NCBI RefSeq assembly: GCF_000172415.1
Contig: NZ_ABLD01000015.1
Span: 1-64,000, forward strand
Direction: 5' to 3'
DNA from: Paraburkholderia graminis C4D1M
GTDB taxonomy: Bacteria; Pseudomonadota; Gammaproteobacteria; Burkholderiales; Burkholderiaceae
DNA length: 64,000 nt
Shown piece after piece: positions 8,798 through 18,669 of this stretch (its first letter is position 1; every line of letters starts with the position of its first letter). The notes under the pieces were generated by a model. The model made no database searches and was not told the DNA's origin. It saw only the letters and a program-made list of their open reading frames with translations. The position numbers were made by a program, and so were the translations under genes.

Positions 8798-10060
8798 ATG
8801 AGCACCCCCCAGCAGCCCGCGGCTAACAACCAGCCGGCACAGCCGAACAAGCCGGCGCAATCCGCGAACAACGGCAAACGCAAGCGCATGATGACGCTGC
8901 TCGTCATCGTGATCCTGATCGCCGCCATCGCCTACGGCCTGTACTACTTCCTCGTGGCGCGCTTTCACGAAGACACCGACGACGCCTACGTGAACGGCAA
9001 CGTCGTGCAGATCACGCCGCAGGTCACCGGCACGGTCGTCGCGGTCAACGCCGACGACACGCAAACGGTCAAGGCCGGCGACCCGCTCGTCGTGCTCGAT
9101 CCGGCCGACGCCCGCGTCGCGCTCGAACAGGCCGAAGCGAATCTCGCGCAGACTGTGCGCCAGGTGCGCGGCCTCTTCGCCGACGACAACCAGTACCAGG
9201 CTCAGGTCGCCCAGCGCCAGTCCGACCTGTCGCGTGCTCAGGACGACCTGAAGCGCCGCATGACCGTGGCTCAAACCGGCGCGGTGTCGCAGGAAGAAAT
9301 TTCCCACGCACGCGACGCCGTGAAGAGCGCCCAGGCCGCCGTCGAGGCCGCCCAGCAACAACTCGCGTCGAACCGCGCGCTGACCGCGAACACGACGATC
9401 GCGAATCACCCGAACGTGCAGGCTTCTGCCGCGAAGGTCCGCGACGCGTATCTGAACAATGCGCGCAACACGCTGCCGGCACCGGTCACCGGCTATGTCG
9501 CGAAACGCTCGGTGCAGGTCGGACAGCGCGTCTCGCCGGGCACGCCGCTCATGGCGATCGTGCCGCTCGGCGCCGTCTGGGTCGACGCCAACTTCAAGGA
9601 AGTGCAGCTCAAGCACATGCGCATCGGCCAGCCGGTCGAACTGACCGCCGACGTGTACGGTTCGTCGGTCGTCTATCACGGCAAGGTGGTCGGCTTCTCG
9701 GCGGGCACGGGTTCGGCGTTTTCGCTGCTGCCCGCGCAGAACGCGACGGGCAACTGGATCAAGGTGGTGCAGCGCCTGCCGGTGCGTATCGCGCTCGATC
9801 CGCAGGAGCTTGAAAAGCATCCGCTGCGTATCGGCCTGTCGATGCAAGCCGACGTCAGCATCAAGGACGAGAACGGCGGCCAGCTCGGCAACGCGCAAAA
9901 CACCGTCTATCAGACGAACGTGTTCGCGAAATACGGCGACGAAGCCGACGCCGAAATCGCCCGCATCATCGCGGAAAATGCAGGTCCGAACGCTGGCGCG
10001 CAGAAAGCCGTGCAGTCGGGAACCGGCAAGCCCGCGGCTGCGGCCGCAAAACTGATGTAA
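8798..10060 (+). CDS. emrA: EmrA/HlyD-family periplasmic adaptor (membrane fusion protein)
   Basis: Periplasmic adaptor joining the inner-membrane EmrB-like pump to the outer-membrane NodT-like channel, 420 aa. A cytoplasmic N-terminus rich in Gln/Asn/Pro precedes one membrane span (about residues 28-50, MMTLLVIVILIAAIAYGLYY). The lipoyl-like half motif DDAYVNGNVVQITPQVTGTV follows, then a long coiled-coil hairpin rich in Ala/Gln, and the returning half (APVTGYVAKRSVQVGQRVSPG). A CGGAG sits 7 nt before the ATG. It is 31 bp upstream of emrB and in the same operon. Confidence 0.93.
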   Translation: MSTPQQPAANNQPAQPNKPAQSANNGKRKRMMTLLVIVILIAAIAYGLYYFLVARFHEDTDDAYVNGNVVQITPQVTGTVVAVNADDTQTVKAGDPLVVLDPADARVALEQAEANLAQTVRQVRGLFADDNQYQAQVAQRQSDLSRAQDDLKRRMTVAQTGAVSQEEISHARDAVKSAQAAVEAAQQQLASNRALTANTTIANHPNVQASAAKVRDAYLNNARNTLPAPVTGYVAKRSVQVGQRVSPGTPLMAIVPLGAVWVDANFKEVQLKHMRIGQPVELTADVYGSSVVYHGKVVGFSAGTGSAFSLLPAQNATGNWIKVVQRLPVRIALDPQELEKHPLRIGLSMQADVSIKDENGGQLGNAQNTVYQTNVFAKYGDEADAEIARIIAENAGPNAGAQKAVQSGTGKPAAAAAKLM

Positions 10061-10091
10061 GCCGCGCGGCGACTCCTACAAGGCTTTTTGA

Positions 10092-11654
10092 ATGGCTCAG
10101 GCTCAGGCGCAAGCCCCTCATCCGCCGCTCGAGGGGGCGCAACTGGTGATCGGCACCATCGCGGTGTCGCTCGCCGTTTTCATGAACGTGCTCGACACGT
10201 CGATCGCGAACGTCTCCATCCCGTCCATTTCCGGCGACCTCGGCGTGTCGGCCGATCAGGGCACGTGGGTGATCACGTCGTTCGCGGTCGCCAACGCGAT
10301 CTCCGTGCCGCTGACCGGCTGGCTCACCGACCGCATCGGGCAAGTGCGGCTTTTCATGGCGTCGATCGTGCTGTTCGTGATCTCGTCATGGATGTGCGGC
10401 CTCGCGCCGACGCTGCCCTTCCTGCTCGCCTCGCGCGTGCTGCAAGGCGCGGTGGCCGGCCCGATGATTCCGCTGTCGCAAACGCTGCTGCTCGCGAGCT
10501 ATCCGCGCGCGAAGGCGCCGATGGCGCTGTCGATGTGGGCGATGACCACGTTGATCGCGCCGGTCGCCGGCCCGATTCTCGGCGGCTGGATCTCGGACAA
10601 CATTTCGTGGCCGTGGATTTTCTACGTCAACATTCCCGTCGGCGCCGTCGCCGCCGCGGCGACGTGGATGATCTTCCGCAACCGCGATTCCGTCGTGAAA
10701 AAGGCGCCGATCGACGGTGTCGGCCTCGGCCTGCTGATCTTGTGGGTCGGCTCGTTGCAGGTCATGCTCGACAAGGGCAAGGACCTCGACTGGTTTTCGT
10801 CGACCACGATCGTCGTGCTGGCGCTCGTCGCCGTGATCGCGCTCGCGTTTTTTATCGTGTGGGAATTGACGGCCGAGCATCCGGTGGTCGACCTCTCACT
10901 CTTCAGCAAACGCAACTTCACGGGCGGCACGGTCGCGCTGTCGATCGGCTACGGCCTTTACTTCGGCAATCTCGTGCTATTGCCGCTGTGGCTGCAAACC
11001 GACATCGGCTACACGGCGACCGACGCCGGTCTCGTGATGGCGCCCGTCGGACTGTTTGCCGTGCTGCTGTCGCCGATCACGGGCAAGGTATTGCCACGCA
11101 CCGATCCGCGCTACATCGCGACCCTGTCGTTCCTCGTGTTCGCGCTGTGCTTCTGGATGCGCTCGCGCTACACGACCGGCGTCGATACGTACTCGCTCTT
11201 GCTGCCCACGCTGATTCAGGGCATCGGCATGGCCGGGTTCTTCATTCCGCTCGTGTCGATCACGCTGTCGGGCTTGCCGGGCAACCGGATTCCGGCGGCC
11301 TCGGGCTTGTCGAACTTCGTGCGGATCATGTGCGGCGGCATCGGCACGTCGATCTTTCAGACGGCGTGGGACCATCGCTCGATCATGCATCATGCGCAGT
11401 TGACCGAGCGCGCCAACGCCTACAACCCGGTCTTCGATCAGTCGATCCGGCAAATGGGCGCGGCCGGTTTCAGTCAACCGCAAGCGTATGGGCTCTTCAA
11501 TTCGATGGCGACGCAACAGGCCGCGCAATTGGGCGTGAACGACCTGTTCTTCGTTTCGGCCGGCATCTTCGTCGCGCTGATTGCGCTGATCTGGATCACG
11601 AAGCCGGAAAGAGCCGGTGGCGATGCGGGCGCGGCTGCTGCGGCGGCGCATTGA
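10092..11654 (+). CDS. emrB: DHA2-family MFS multidrug transporter (EmrB/QacA type)
   Basis: Proton-driven 14-TM exporter, 520 aa, the energised subunit of the tripartite pump. The motif LDTSIANVSIPSISGDL in TM1 and the TM1-TM2 loop ending GTWVITSFAVANAISVPLTGWLTDRIG are hallmarks of the DHA2 group; motif C-like VAGPILGGWISD is in TM5. The C-terminus is a short Ala-run after TM14. It ends the marR-nodT-emrA-emrB operon and converges on the AtoE-type permease 53 bp away. Substrate range is not deducible. Confidence 0.93.
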   Translation: MAQAQAQAPHPPLEGAQLVIGTIAVSLAVFMNVLDTSIANVSIPSISGDLGVSADQGTWVITSFAVANAISVPLTGWLTDRIGQVRLFMASIVLFVISSWMCGLAPTLPFLLASRVLQGAVAGPMIPLSQTLLLASYPRAKAPMALSMWAMTTLIAPVAGPILGGWISDNISWPWIFYVNIPVGAVAAAATWMIFRNRDSVVKKAPIDGVGLGLLILWVGSLQVMLDKGKDLDWFSSTTIVVLALVAVIALAFFIVWELTAEHPVVDLSLFSKRNFTGGTVALSIGYGLYFGNLVLLPLWLQTDIGYTATDAGLVMAPVGLFAVLLSPITGKVLPRTDPRYIATLSFLVFALCFWMRSRYTTGVDTYSLLLPTLIQGIGMAGFFIPLVSITLSGLPGNRIPAASGLSNFVRIMCGGIGTSIFQTAWDHRSIMHHAQLTERANAYNPVFDQSIRQMGAAGFSQPQAYGLFNSMATQQAAQLGVNDLFFVSAGIFVALIALIWITKPERAGGDAGAAAAAAH

Positions 11655-11707
11655 GACGAGCAGACCAGACTGACAACCTGCTGCACCGGGCTGGCGCCAC
11701 AGACGGA

Positions 11708-13162
11708 TCAGGGCATGACGGGGGGATGGAAGGTCAGCGTCCCCGCAAGAATCCACAGCATGAAGATCACGAGCGGAAGATGCACGATGAACTGGGTAAA
11801 CGTGAAGCCCACCACGTCACGAGCCCGCAATCCCAGCACGCCTAGCAACGGCAGCATCCAGAAAGGGTTGATCAAATTCGGCAACGCCTCCGCCGCGTTG
11901 TAGACGGTTACCGCCCAGCCCAGATGAACCTGCAGTTCCCTGGCTGCCGCGATCACGTACGGTGCCTCATTGATCCATTTCCCGCCACCTGACGGCACGA
12001 AGAATCCAAGGACGGCAGAGTAGATGCCCATCAGCGCCGGAAACGACGCATGCGACGACACTGCAACGAAGAAATGCGAAAGATGATCGGCCAACGGTAG
12101 TCCCGACGGCGCGGAGGCTTTCGTCAGCATGTACGCAATGCCTCCGTAGAGAGGAAACTGGATCAACACGCCAGCCACGGACGGCACCGATTTCGCCACG
12201 GCGTTCAGGAAGCGGCGGGGGCGCCAGTTCAACAGCATCCCGGCCAACAGGAACACGAAGTTGTAGGTATTGAGATTCGAGATCGCCAGCACCGGATTTT
12301 TCGCGGTGAATTCGTGCCATGCCCAAACAGAGCCGAGTGCGACGATCAGGATTGTGATCAACGGGCTGTACTCGAGCCAGTCGCCGGGGCGTGAAGGCGC
12401 TGCTACTTCGAGTTCCGCCTCGTTCAGCGAGATGCCCAGATGCTGCGCGGTTTTGGCGCGTTCGGTGCCCGGCGCAGAGAGATACGCGATCAAAAGCGAT
12501 ACGACGGTCAGAGCGGCGACTATCAGCAACGACTGGGGAAGAAAAATCGTTTCGGAGAACGGAATGACACCGGTGATCGCCAGCAGCGCTTTCGGCAAAC
12601 TGTCCGGATTCGCCTGCAATTGCGATGCCGACGAACTCAATCCCAGCGCCCAGGTCGCGCCCATGCCGAGATAGGCGGCGGCACCCGCCGCTCGATAGTC
12701 CATACGGAGCCCGGTGCGACGAGCGAGCGCACGAACCAGCAGGCCGCTGAAGATCAGGCTGATCGCCCAGTTGAAAAGCGACGCCGAAATGCTGACCAGC
12801 GCGACGAATGCCACCGCAGACTTGCCGTTCGACGGCAAGCGGGCAAGCCATGCGATCAATTTGGCGGCAGGCGGAGATACCGCGACCACGTAGCCTGAAA
12901 TGGCCACGATCGCCATCTGCATCGTAAAGGGAATCAGGCTCCAGAATCCATCTCCGAAGGCAATGCCCACACGTTGTGCAGGCGCGCCCGTCGCCAGCGC
13001 GCCGGCCGCGACGACGACAACCGCGATCGCCGCGAATATGTATGCGTCGGGAAACCACTTTTCCGACCAACGGGTCACTGCTGCGGCCATACGCTCGAGT
13101 CCGACTGCATCGTCGGCTGTCGAGGCTGCCAGGTCTTGCTGACGGTTCAATTCCTTCATCAT
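11708..13162 (-). CDS. Short-chain fatty acid transporter, AtoE family
   Basis: Polytopic permease, 484 aa, related to E. coli AtoE, which takes up short-chain fatty acids. About 11-12 hydrophobic segments are visible. Family-typical stretches are the N-terminal RWSEKWFPDAYIFA, the NWAISLIFSGLLVRAL segment and the C-terminal region FFVPSGGGKWINEAPYVIAAA. GGAGACC sits directly before the ATG at 13162. It is the last gene of the molybdoenzyme operon, 21 bp after the ornithine cyclodeaminase-family gene. Because its operon partners are not beta-oxidation enzymes, the true substrate may be another small carboxylate. Confidence 0.88.
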   Translation of the reverse strand: MMKELNRQQDLAASTADDAVGLERMAAAVTRWSEKWFPDAYIFAAIAVVVVAAGALATGAPAQRVGIAFGDGFWSLIPFTMQMAIVAISGYVVAVSPPAAKLIAWLARLPSNGKSAVAFVALVSISASLFNWAISLIFSGLLVRALARRTGLRMDYRAAGAAAYLGMGATWALGLSSSASQLQANPDSLPKALLAITGVIPFSETIFLPQSLLIVAALTVVSLLIAYLSAPGTERAKTAQHLGISLNEAELEVAAPSRPGDWLEYSPLITILIVALGSVWAWHEFTAKNPVLAISNLNTYNFVFLLAGMLLNWRPRRFLNAVAKSVPSVAGVLIQFPLYGGIAYMLTKASAPSGLPLADHLSHFFVAVSSHASFPALMGIYSAVLGFFVPSGGGKWINEAPYVIAAARELQVHLGWAVTVYNAAEALPNLINPFWMLPLLGVLGLRARDVVGFTFTQFIVHLPLVIFMLWILAGTLTFHPPVMP

Positions 13163-13183
13163 GGTCTCCGACGCTTCGAGTGA

Positions 13184-14119
13184 TTAAACATGCTGTTCAT
13201 AAACCTGCACTGCCGCAGCCAGGTCTTCGAGTGCGGTCCCCACCGCTTTGAATACCGTGCGCTCGCTGCCGTCGAATCGCCCACCGACGTCGCCCCGGCA
13301 CAGGGCGGCGAGCGTACCGTTCAGGTCCGCCGGCGAAATCACGTTGCGCGACAACGGCCCAATCAGGTCGCCGGACTTCCGCGGTGCCTCGTCCGTATCG
13401 ACAAACACGCGTGCGTGGCGGAAACAATCGTCGTCAGCCTCGCGCATCTGCGGCGTGAAGCTTCCGATAAGATCGAGATGCGTTCCCGCTTTCAACCACG
13501 AGCCGCGTACGATCGACTCGGTGGCGAGCGTCGCGCAGCTCACGACATCCGCGCGCGCCACGCTGTCCGGCAGACTGGCGACAACGGCCGCATTGAAACC
13601 TTCGCCTCGCAGTTGCTGCACGAGTCGCGCGGCCGATTCCGGATAGATGTCCCAGACCTCGACATGCGTGATTGGGAGCTGGCTTCGATACGCTGACGGC
13701 ACCAGGCTTGCCACGCGTCCGGCGCCCAACAGCACCATGTGCGAGGAGTCGTCGCGCGCCAGAAAGGTTGCAGCGAGTGCCGAGGCGGCGGCGGTCCGGC
13801 GTGAGGTGATTTCATTGCCGTCCATCTGCGCGAGTGGCTCACCCGTGCTGGCGTCGTACAGCACGTAAGTCGAGTGCAAGCCGGGCATTCCGCGGCCCTG
13901 GTTACCGGGGAAAATGTTCACGGTCTTGATGCCGAGATATCGGTCCGCCTCCCACGCCGGCATGATCAATACGGTGCCGCTATTGCCGTCGCCGCTATTG
14001 ATCGTGTGCGAGTGCCGGAGTGGAACCTCACACCCCTTGACGAACGCCTTCTTCAGCGACGGAATCAGCGTGGCGAAGTCCAGCGCTTCGCGTGTCGCTG
14101 GCGTGTCGAAAAATTTCAT
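13184..14119 (-). CDS. Ornithine cyclodeaminase / mu-crystallin family protein
   Basis: NAD(P)-binding protein, 311 aa from the ATG at 14119. A longer frame begins at a GTG (14149) overlapping the previous stop, but GAGGAG placed 11 nt before the ATG favours the shorter start. Conserved features are CEVPLRHSHTI near the N-terminus, FPGNQGRGMPGLHSTYVLYD, the substrate-side MDGNEITSRRTAAASALAA and a Rossmann glycine motif LGAGRVA (about residue 130). Relatives act on ornithine, alanine or other imino/amino acids and as ketimine reductases, so substrate is open. The gene is tightly coupled to the molybdoenzyme upstream and the AtoE-type permease downstream. Confidence 0.88.
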   Translation of the reverse strand: MKFFDTPATREALDFATLIPSLKKAFVKGCEVPLRHSHTINSGDGNSGTVLIMPAWEADRYLGIKTVNIFPGNQGRGMPGLHSTYVLYDASTGEPLAQMDGNEITSRRTAAASALAATFLARDDSSHMVLLGAGRVASLVPSAYRSQLPITHVEVWDIYPESAARLVQQLRGEGFNAAVVASLPDSVARADVVSCATLATESIVRGSWLKAGTHLDLIGSFTPQMREADDDCFRHARVFVDTDEAPRKSGDLIGPLSRNVISPADLNGTLAALCRGDVGGRFDGSERTVFKAVGTALEDLAAAVQVYEQHV

Positions 14120-14145
14120 GCTCGATTGGGCTCCTCGTGGGTCAT

Positions 14146-17100
14146 TCACGCTTCAATGGAAATATCAGTGGCCGGGATCGCCTGGCAGGCGAGGCACATA
14201 TCGGCTTCATCCGGCCCATGCCCCGTCATATGCGACACCTTGCCCGCCAAGACCTTGACGGCACAGCTCTCGCATTGCCCGACCCGGCAGCCGCTCGGCA
14301 TGCTGATGCCGAGGCTCTCGCCGAAGCTGAGCAGGCTTCCCCGTTCGGGTGCCCATTCAGCACTGATCTGCGACCGCCGGAATTCGACGGCGAAGCGCTG
14401 TGATGGATCGAGGGCCGGCTTTGACGGAGACCGAAAGGCCTCGCTGAAGATATCGAACGGCGGTACGCCGCGCTCGACGAGGCCCGCCGTGATGGCGTTC
14501 ATCATCGGCTCCGGGCCGCATAAATAAAATCGCGCGCGGTGCTGTATCAATGCGTCGTCCACGACCTCCGCAGTGAGGTAGCCCTGCATCTCGAAGTCGC
14601 GTCCGAGTACTTCGTCGCGCGGCTGGTTATAGCAATTCACGACCTTGAGCGTTGGCAACGCACGCTGCAATTGCGCAATTCGTTTCCGGAACGCATGAGT
14701 CGAGCTATTGAGATTCGCGTAAAACAGCTGCGATTCAGGCGCTTGTGTGCCCAGCTCCCCGATCGTTTCCAGCCACGAAATGAAGGGCGTTATTCCAATC
14801 CCACCCGCGAATATGACGACCGGTCGCTTCGAAGCCGGCGGTACGACGAAGGTGCCGCTGGGGGCTTGAAGCAAGACCCTGTGTCCAACTGCCAACTCGC
14901 GATGAATATGCGAGGACATGACGCCCTCGAACTGCTCACCATCGGCACTTCGGCCTCGCTGATGGCGCACGGAGATCGAGTATGTCCGCCGATCGCTTTC
15001 AATCGCATGGCCAGTGAGCGAATAGGCACGCGTCGTTCCTCCTTCGCACAGCTCCGGAATATGGATCGTCACATGCTGTCCGGGCAGATAGTCGGGGAGC
15101 GGTCCACCGTCGGCTGCGCTGAACGTAACCGTGCGAACGCCTTCGGCTTCTCCATGTACGGCCGACACGACAAAGTCCCGGAATCCTTGCCATGCCCGTC
15201 GCGCGGGATCGACCGACGCGTCGAGCGTGACGTCGCATGGCACGGCACGAAGCGGCGACGAACCGCTCAGCGGATCGACGATGGCGCCGGACACGATGCT
15301 GTTGTAGTTACTGTTTGCGCTTCCCAGTGCCGTCGACGATTCCATGCCGATTTCGTCGCATGCCTGCCACCAGCCATACTCCGCGACTACGACATCCGGC
15401 GCGAGTTCGGGGACCACTCGCGCACGGAATCGCGCGGTGCCGTTTGTACTGGCGACGCGTATCCAGTCGCCGTCGACAATGCCCTTCACGGCCGCCAGAT
15501 CGGCGCTCAGTTCCGCAACGGGATAAGGGGCACGGCGACGAAGGCTTGGCAGGCTACGATGCTGGCTGTGGCAGTAGTAGCCGTTTTTGAAGGAAGTGAG
15601 CGTATAGGGAAAGCGTCGACGCTCAGCTGCGCGTGCTACTTCTCCGCGGCTCGGCGGTACATAGTGAGGTACGGCCGGATAACCGTACCGATGCAGCTTC
15701 TCCGAATAGAACTCGACGCATCGCGTTTCGGTCGCAAAGCCTCGCGGGCCATTCGGCGTGGCGCAAGCGTATTGCTTTTCCTGCTGCTCGAGCGGCCGGT
15801 AAATGCCCTCGGGATGCGAACGCAGCGTCGCGACGTCGAGACCCAATGGTTCGAGAACATGGTTCCATCCTTTTTCGACGTCGCCACCGAAGAATTGATC
15901 CCCCATCCCGAGCCTGACCGCCAGATCCAGCACGATGTTGTAGTCTGCCCGGCTCTCCCCGCGGGGCGTCACCATCCGCTGCCGCAACTGGACCAATTCG
16001 ACGGCCCGCTCATTGATCTCGAAGCCGAGACGCAGTCCTTCCCGTTCCCAGGGCGTATTGACCGGAAGGAGGATATCCGCATAGCGGGCGGATGGCGTTT
16101 CGAACAGGTCGCAATGGACATGAAAATCGAGTGCGCACAGCGCGTCCCGCGCCAATGCGCTGTCGGCTTGCGACATCACCATGTTGGTGCCGAACGCGAC
16201 AAGCGCGCGCACCCGATAAGGCCTGGACTCGAGAATCGCACGATAAACATCGCGCGCGGTCACCCATCCCTGGGACGGCGGACCGAGCGGTCGCTCGTCA
16301 AGTCCGAGCGCCTTTGTTCGCTGCTGAGGACTCAGCATGGCGTAGTTACTGAGGGGATTTGCTGGCTGCTTCAGCAACTCGCGGTTTGAACCCTGCGTAT
16401 CGAATGCACCTGTCAGTGCATACAGCGTAGCGATCGCCCGCTCCGTTTGCGTCGCGTTCGTATGTTGTCCCACGCCAGACCACGCATGATAGGCAATGCG
16501 CTGGCGTGGGCTGAGCATCGCCGCCACGATTTCGATCGCCGAGGCGTCGACACCGGTGATTCTGCTCACGTGTTCGGGCGTGTAATCAGACAGCGCACCG
16601 CGGTACAACTCGAAAGCGGGCGTACACGTGACTTCTATCACCCGGCCCGTCAGGTCGAATACGCGAATCTGATACGAGCCTGAAATCGAAAGATCGGACG
16701 GCGACGTGCTCGCCTCCTCTCCGACGAGTTCGAGTCGATTGAGCGCGCCATTCCAGACCGCATATCGATTGTTCGACGACTCCGGATCGATGTCGCGCTC
16801 ACGCAGAAAATGTCCGCTATCACGACGAACCAGGAACGCGCCATTCGTCCACTCGCGGACAAATGTATCGTCGATATTTCCCGTCGCGATCATTTGCCGG
16901 GCAATTCCCATAGCAAGCGCGCCGTCCGTGCCTGGCTGCACGCGCAGCCATACATCCGCATCGCGCGCAAGCGCCGTGGGTCTCGGGTCAACGACAATCA
17001 GCTTTGCACCGTTGCGCCGACCCGCTGCGATACTGTCCGCCTGGGCCAGCCACGTGTTGGCTGGATTCGTACCCCAAAGCACGATGACGTCGGAATTCCG

Positions 17101-17616
17101 GTAATCGGCCGTTGGCATGCCGCAGCCGAACGTAAACACGTGCGCGAAATCCTTGTGCCAGTTGCAGATCTCGGTCGCGTAGCAGATATTCGGACTCCCG
17201 AAAGACCACACGAATCGCTCCACCCAGTCGATGCTGTCGCTCATCGGCGTACCGCTCGGGGTGGTCACGCCGAACACCACCGATTCAGCGCCGTTTTCCC
17301 GCTTGACGTGCGCGAGCGTGGTCGCGATCTCGTCAAGCGCCTCGTCCCAGCTGATCCGTTTCCAGCGCGGATCGGCCGCCCCTTTTGGGGCAGTGCGGCG
17401 CATGGGATACAACACCCGGTCGGGGCTGTGTACGAGTTCCGGCGCGGCCTTGCCTTTCATGCACATCGCGTTGCCGGTCGGGTGCGTGTTGTCGGGACGA
17501 ACCTTCAGCAACACGTCGCCGCGGACCGTGTTGATCGTGCCGCATCTTGACCGGCATAACGTGCAGTACCCTTTCTTCTCCTGCGTCTCCATCATCGTTC
17601 CACTGTTTCCTTTCAT
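14146..17616 (-). CDS. Fused molybdopterin oxidoreductase / FAD-NAD reductase / 2Fe-2S ferredoxin, 1156 aa
   Basis: A single chain that appears to contain a complete electron path. Residues 17-70 bind a [4Fe-4S] cluster (Cys18, Cys21, Cys25, Cys52). Residues 70-680 are the DMSO-reductase-family catalytic part, with Cys151 in EICNWHK as the likely Mo ligand. Residues 690-800 are the molybdopterin dinucleotide-binding cap. Residues 802-1060 are a ferredoxin-NADP-reductase-like module with the FAD motif TRAYSL (862), GGIGITP (938) and CGPEPMM (1033). The C-terminus is a plant-type 2Fe-2S domain (Cys1110, Cys1115, Cys1118 and Cys1141 or Cys1144). No twin-arginine signal is seen, so it should be cytoplasmic and NAD(P)H-linked. 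An ATG pair 7-8 codons downstream is a possible alternative start. Substrate unknown. Confidence 0.9.
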   Translation of the reverse strand: MKGNSGTMMETQEKKGYCTLCRSRCGTINTVRGDVLLKVRPDNTHPTGNAMCMKGKAAPELVHSPDRVLYPMRRTAPKGAADPRWKRISWDEALDEIATTLAHVKRENGAESVVFGVTTPSGTPMSDSIDWVERFVWSFGSPNICYATEICNWHKDFAHVFTFGCGMPTADYRNSDVIVLWGTNPANTWLAQADSIAAGRRNGAKLIVVDPRPTALARDADVWLRVQPGTDGALAMGIARQMIATGNIDDTFVREWTNGAFLVRRDSGHFLRERDIDPESSNNRYAVWNGALNRLELVGEEASTSPSDLSISGSYQIRVFDLTGRVIEVTCTPAFELYRGALSDYTPEHVSRITGVDASAIEIVAAMLSPRQRIAYHAWSGVGQHTNATQTERAIATLYALTGAFDTQGSNRELLKQPANPLSNYAMLSPQQRTKALGLDERPLGPPSQGWVTARDVYRAILESRPYRVRALVAFGTNMVMSQADSALARDALCALDFHVHCDLFETPSARYADILLPVNTPWEREGLRLGFEINERAVELVQLRQRMVTPRGESRADYNIVLDLAVRLGMGDQFFGGDVEKGWNHVLEPLGLDVATLRSHPEGIYRPLEQQEKQYACATPNGPRGFATETRCVEFYSEKLHRYGYPAVPHYVPPSRGEVARAAERRRFPYTLTSFKNGYYCHSQHRSLPSLRRRAPYPVAELSADLAAVKGIVDGDWIRVASTNGTARFRARVVPELAPDVVVAEYGWWQACDEIGMESSTALGSANSNYNSIVSGAIVDPLSGSSPLRAVPCDVTLDASVDPARRAWQGFRDFVVSAVHGEAEGVRTVTFSAADGGPLPDYLPGQHVTIHIPELCEGGTTRAYSLTGHAIESDRRTYSISVRHQRGRSADGEQFEGVMSSHIHRELAVGHRVLLQAPSGTFVVPPASKRPVVIFAGGIGITPFISWLETIGELGTQAPESQLFYANLNSSTHAFRKRIAQLQRALPTLKVVNCYNQPRDEVLGRDFEMQGYLTAEVVDDALIQHRARFYLCGPEPMMNAITAGLVERGVPPFDIFSEAFRSPSKPALDPSQRFAVEFRRSQISAEWAPERGSLLSFGESLGISMPSGCRVGQCESCAVKVLAGKVSHMTGHGPDEADMCLACQAIPATDISIEA

Positions 17617-17757
17617 GACGGGATGCTATGCAGCCGAAATTGCCCTGCCTAATTCATATTTCTTGCCTCGCGATATATAATTTTTCAATACCTCAGTTCG
17701 GTCGTCGCTTCGCGCCGTCGGTTTGCACGGCGCCACAACCTAGCGGAGTACGTCAAC

Positions 17758-18669
17758 GTGGCCACACACATTACGCTTCGCCAGATCGAGTACTTCATCT
17801 CGGTGGCTGATACCGGGCAGATCTCCAGGTCTGCCAATCTCTGCGCCGTTTCGCAGTCGTCGATGACGATCGCGCTGAAGAATCTCGAAGACACCGTGGG
17901 CGTGCCGCTGCTGCAGCGCCACGCAAGGGGCGTCCGCCTGACCCGAGCAGGCGAGCGATTTCTTCGGCATGTGCAGAACGCGAATGTGTCCGTCGGGCGC
18001 GCCGTGGTCGCGGCCCAGGAGGAACCCGAACAGATTTCGGGGCACGTTCGGGTGGGCGTCACGGAAACCGTCTCGGCTTACCTGATGCCGTCAATGCTTG
18101 CTACCGTCTCGCAGCGCTTCGAGCACCTCACTGTCGAGGTCATCGAAGACGCGCGCGAGGATATCGAGCAACGTCTCGTCGACAATCGGCTTGATATCGG
18201 TCTGATGCTTGTGTCCAATACGGCCAACGTGGACGAGCTGAAATACGAAACGATTCTGCGCTCCATGCGCCGGCTTTGGACCCATCCGGATCACCCGTTG
18301 CAAGATGCACAACAGGTCACGCTGCAGGACATTGCGCAGGAGGACTACCTTTTACTCGACATGGACGAGCATGTCCGAACTGTTCGCAAGTATTGGGGAA
18401 AATATGGCCTCGCACCGCACGTGCGTATCCAGAGCAAGTCGATAGAAGCCGTGCGAAGCATGGTCGCGCTCGGGTTGGGCGTCACGATTCTTTCGGACCT
18501 CGTCTATCGTCCGTGGTCGCTCGAAGGGAGCCGGATTATGAGGCGTGACCTGAGCATTCCGATCCCGACCATGGACGTCGGCGCCGTCTGGCACCGAAAG
18601 AGCATCCTGCCGACGCCCGCGAAAGTGCTGCTAGATCTCTTCCGGTCCTGGAAGAAGACAATCCAATAG
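17758..18669 (+). CDS. LysR family transcriptional regulator
   Basis: LysR-type regulator, 303 aa, starting at a GTG. The N-terminal HTH (about residues 5-62) shows the family pattern LRQIEYFISVADTGQISRSA and LEDTVGVPLLQRHARGVRLTRAG; the effector domain follows from about residue 90. It is divergent from the molybdoenzyme operon across a 141-bp AT-richer gap (17617-17757) containing TATATAAT, the standard layout for a LysR activator of the neighbouring operon. The inducer cannot be inferred. Confidence 0.9.
   Translation: MATHITLRQIEYFISVADTGQISRSANLCAVSQSSMTIALKNLEDTVGVPLLQRHARGVRLTRAGERFLRHVQNANVSVGRAVVAAQEEPEQISGHVRVGVTETVSAYLMPSMLATVSQRFEHLTVEVIEDAREDIEQRLVDNRLDIGLMLVSNTANVDELKYETILRSMRRLWTHPDHPLQDAQQVTLQDIAQEDYLLLDMDEHVRTVRKYWGKYGLAPHVRIQSKSIEAVRSMVALGLGVTILSDLVYRPWSLEGSRIMRRDLSIPIPTMDVGAVWHRKSILPTPAKVLLDLFRSWKKTIQ

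Noticed and set aside
7138..9898. Long minus-strand frames (596 and 367 codons) opposite nodT and emrA
   Set aside because: Low-complexity Arg/Leu-rich shadows, no start signals; plus-strand genes have signal peptide, lipobox and family motifs.
14539..16389. A 616-codon plus-strand open frame inside the molybdoenzyme
   Set aside because: Antisense shadow; no domain character, and the minus frame has cluster and flavin motifs across the same stretch.
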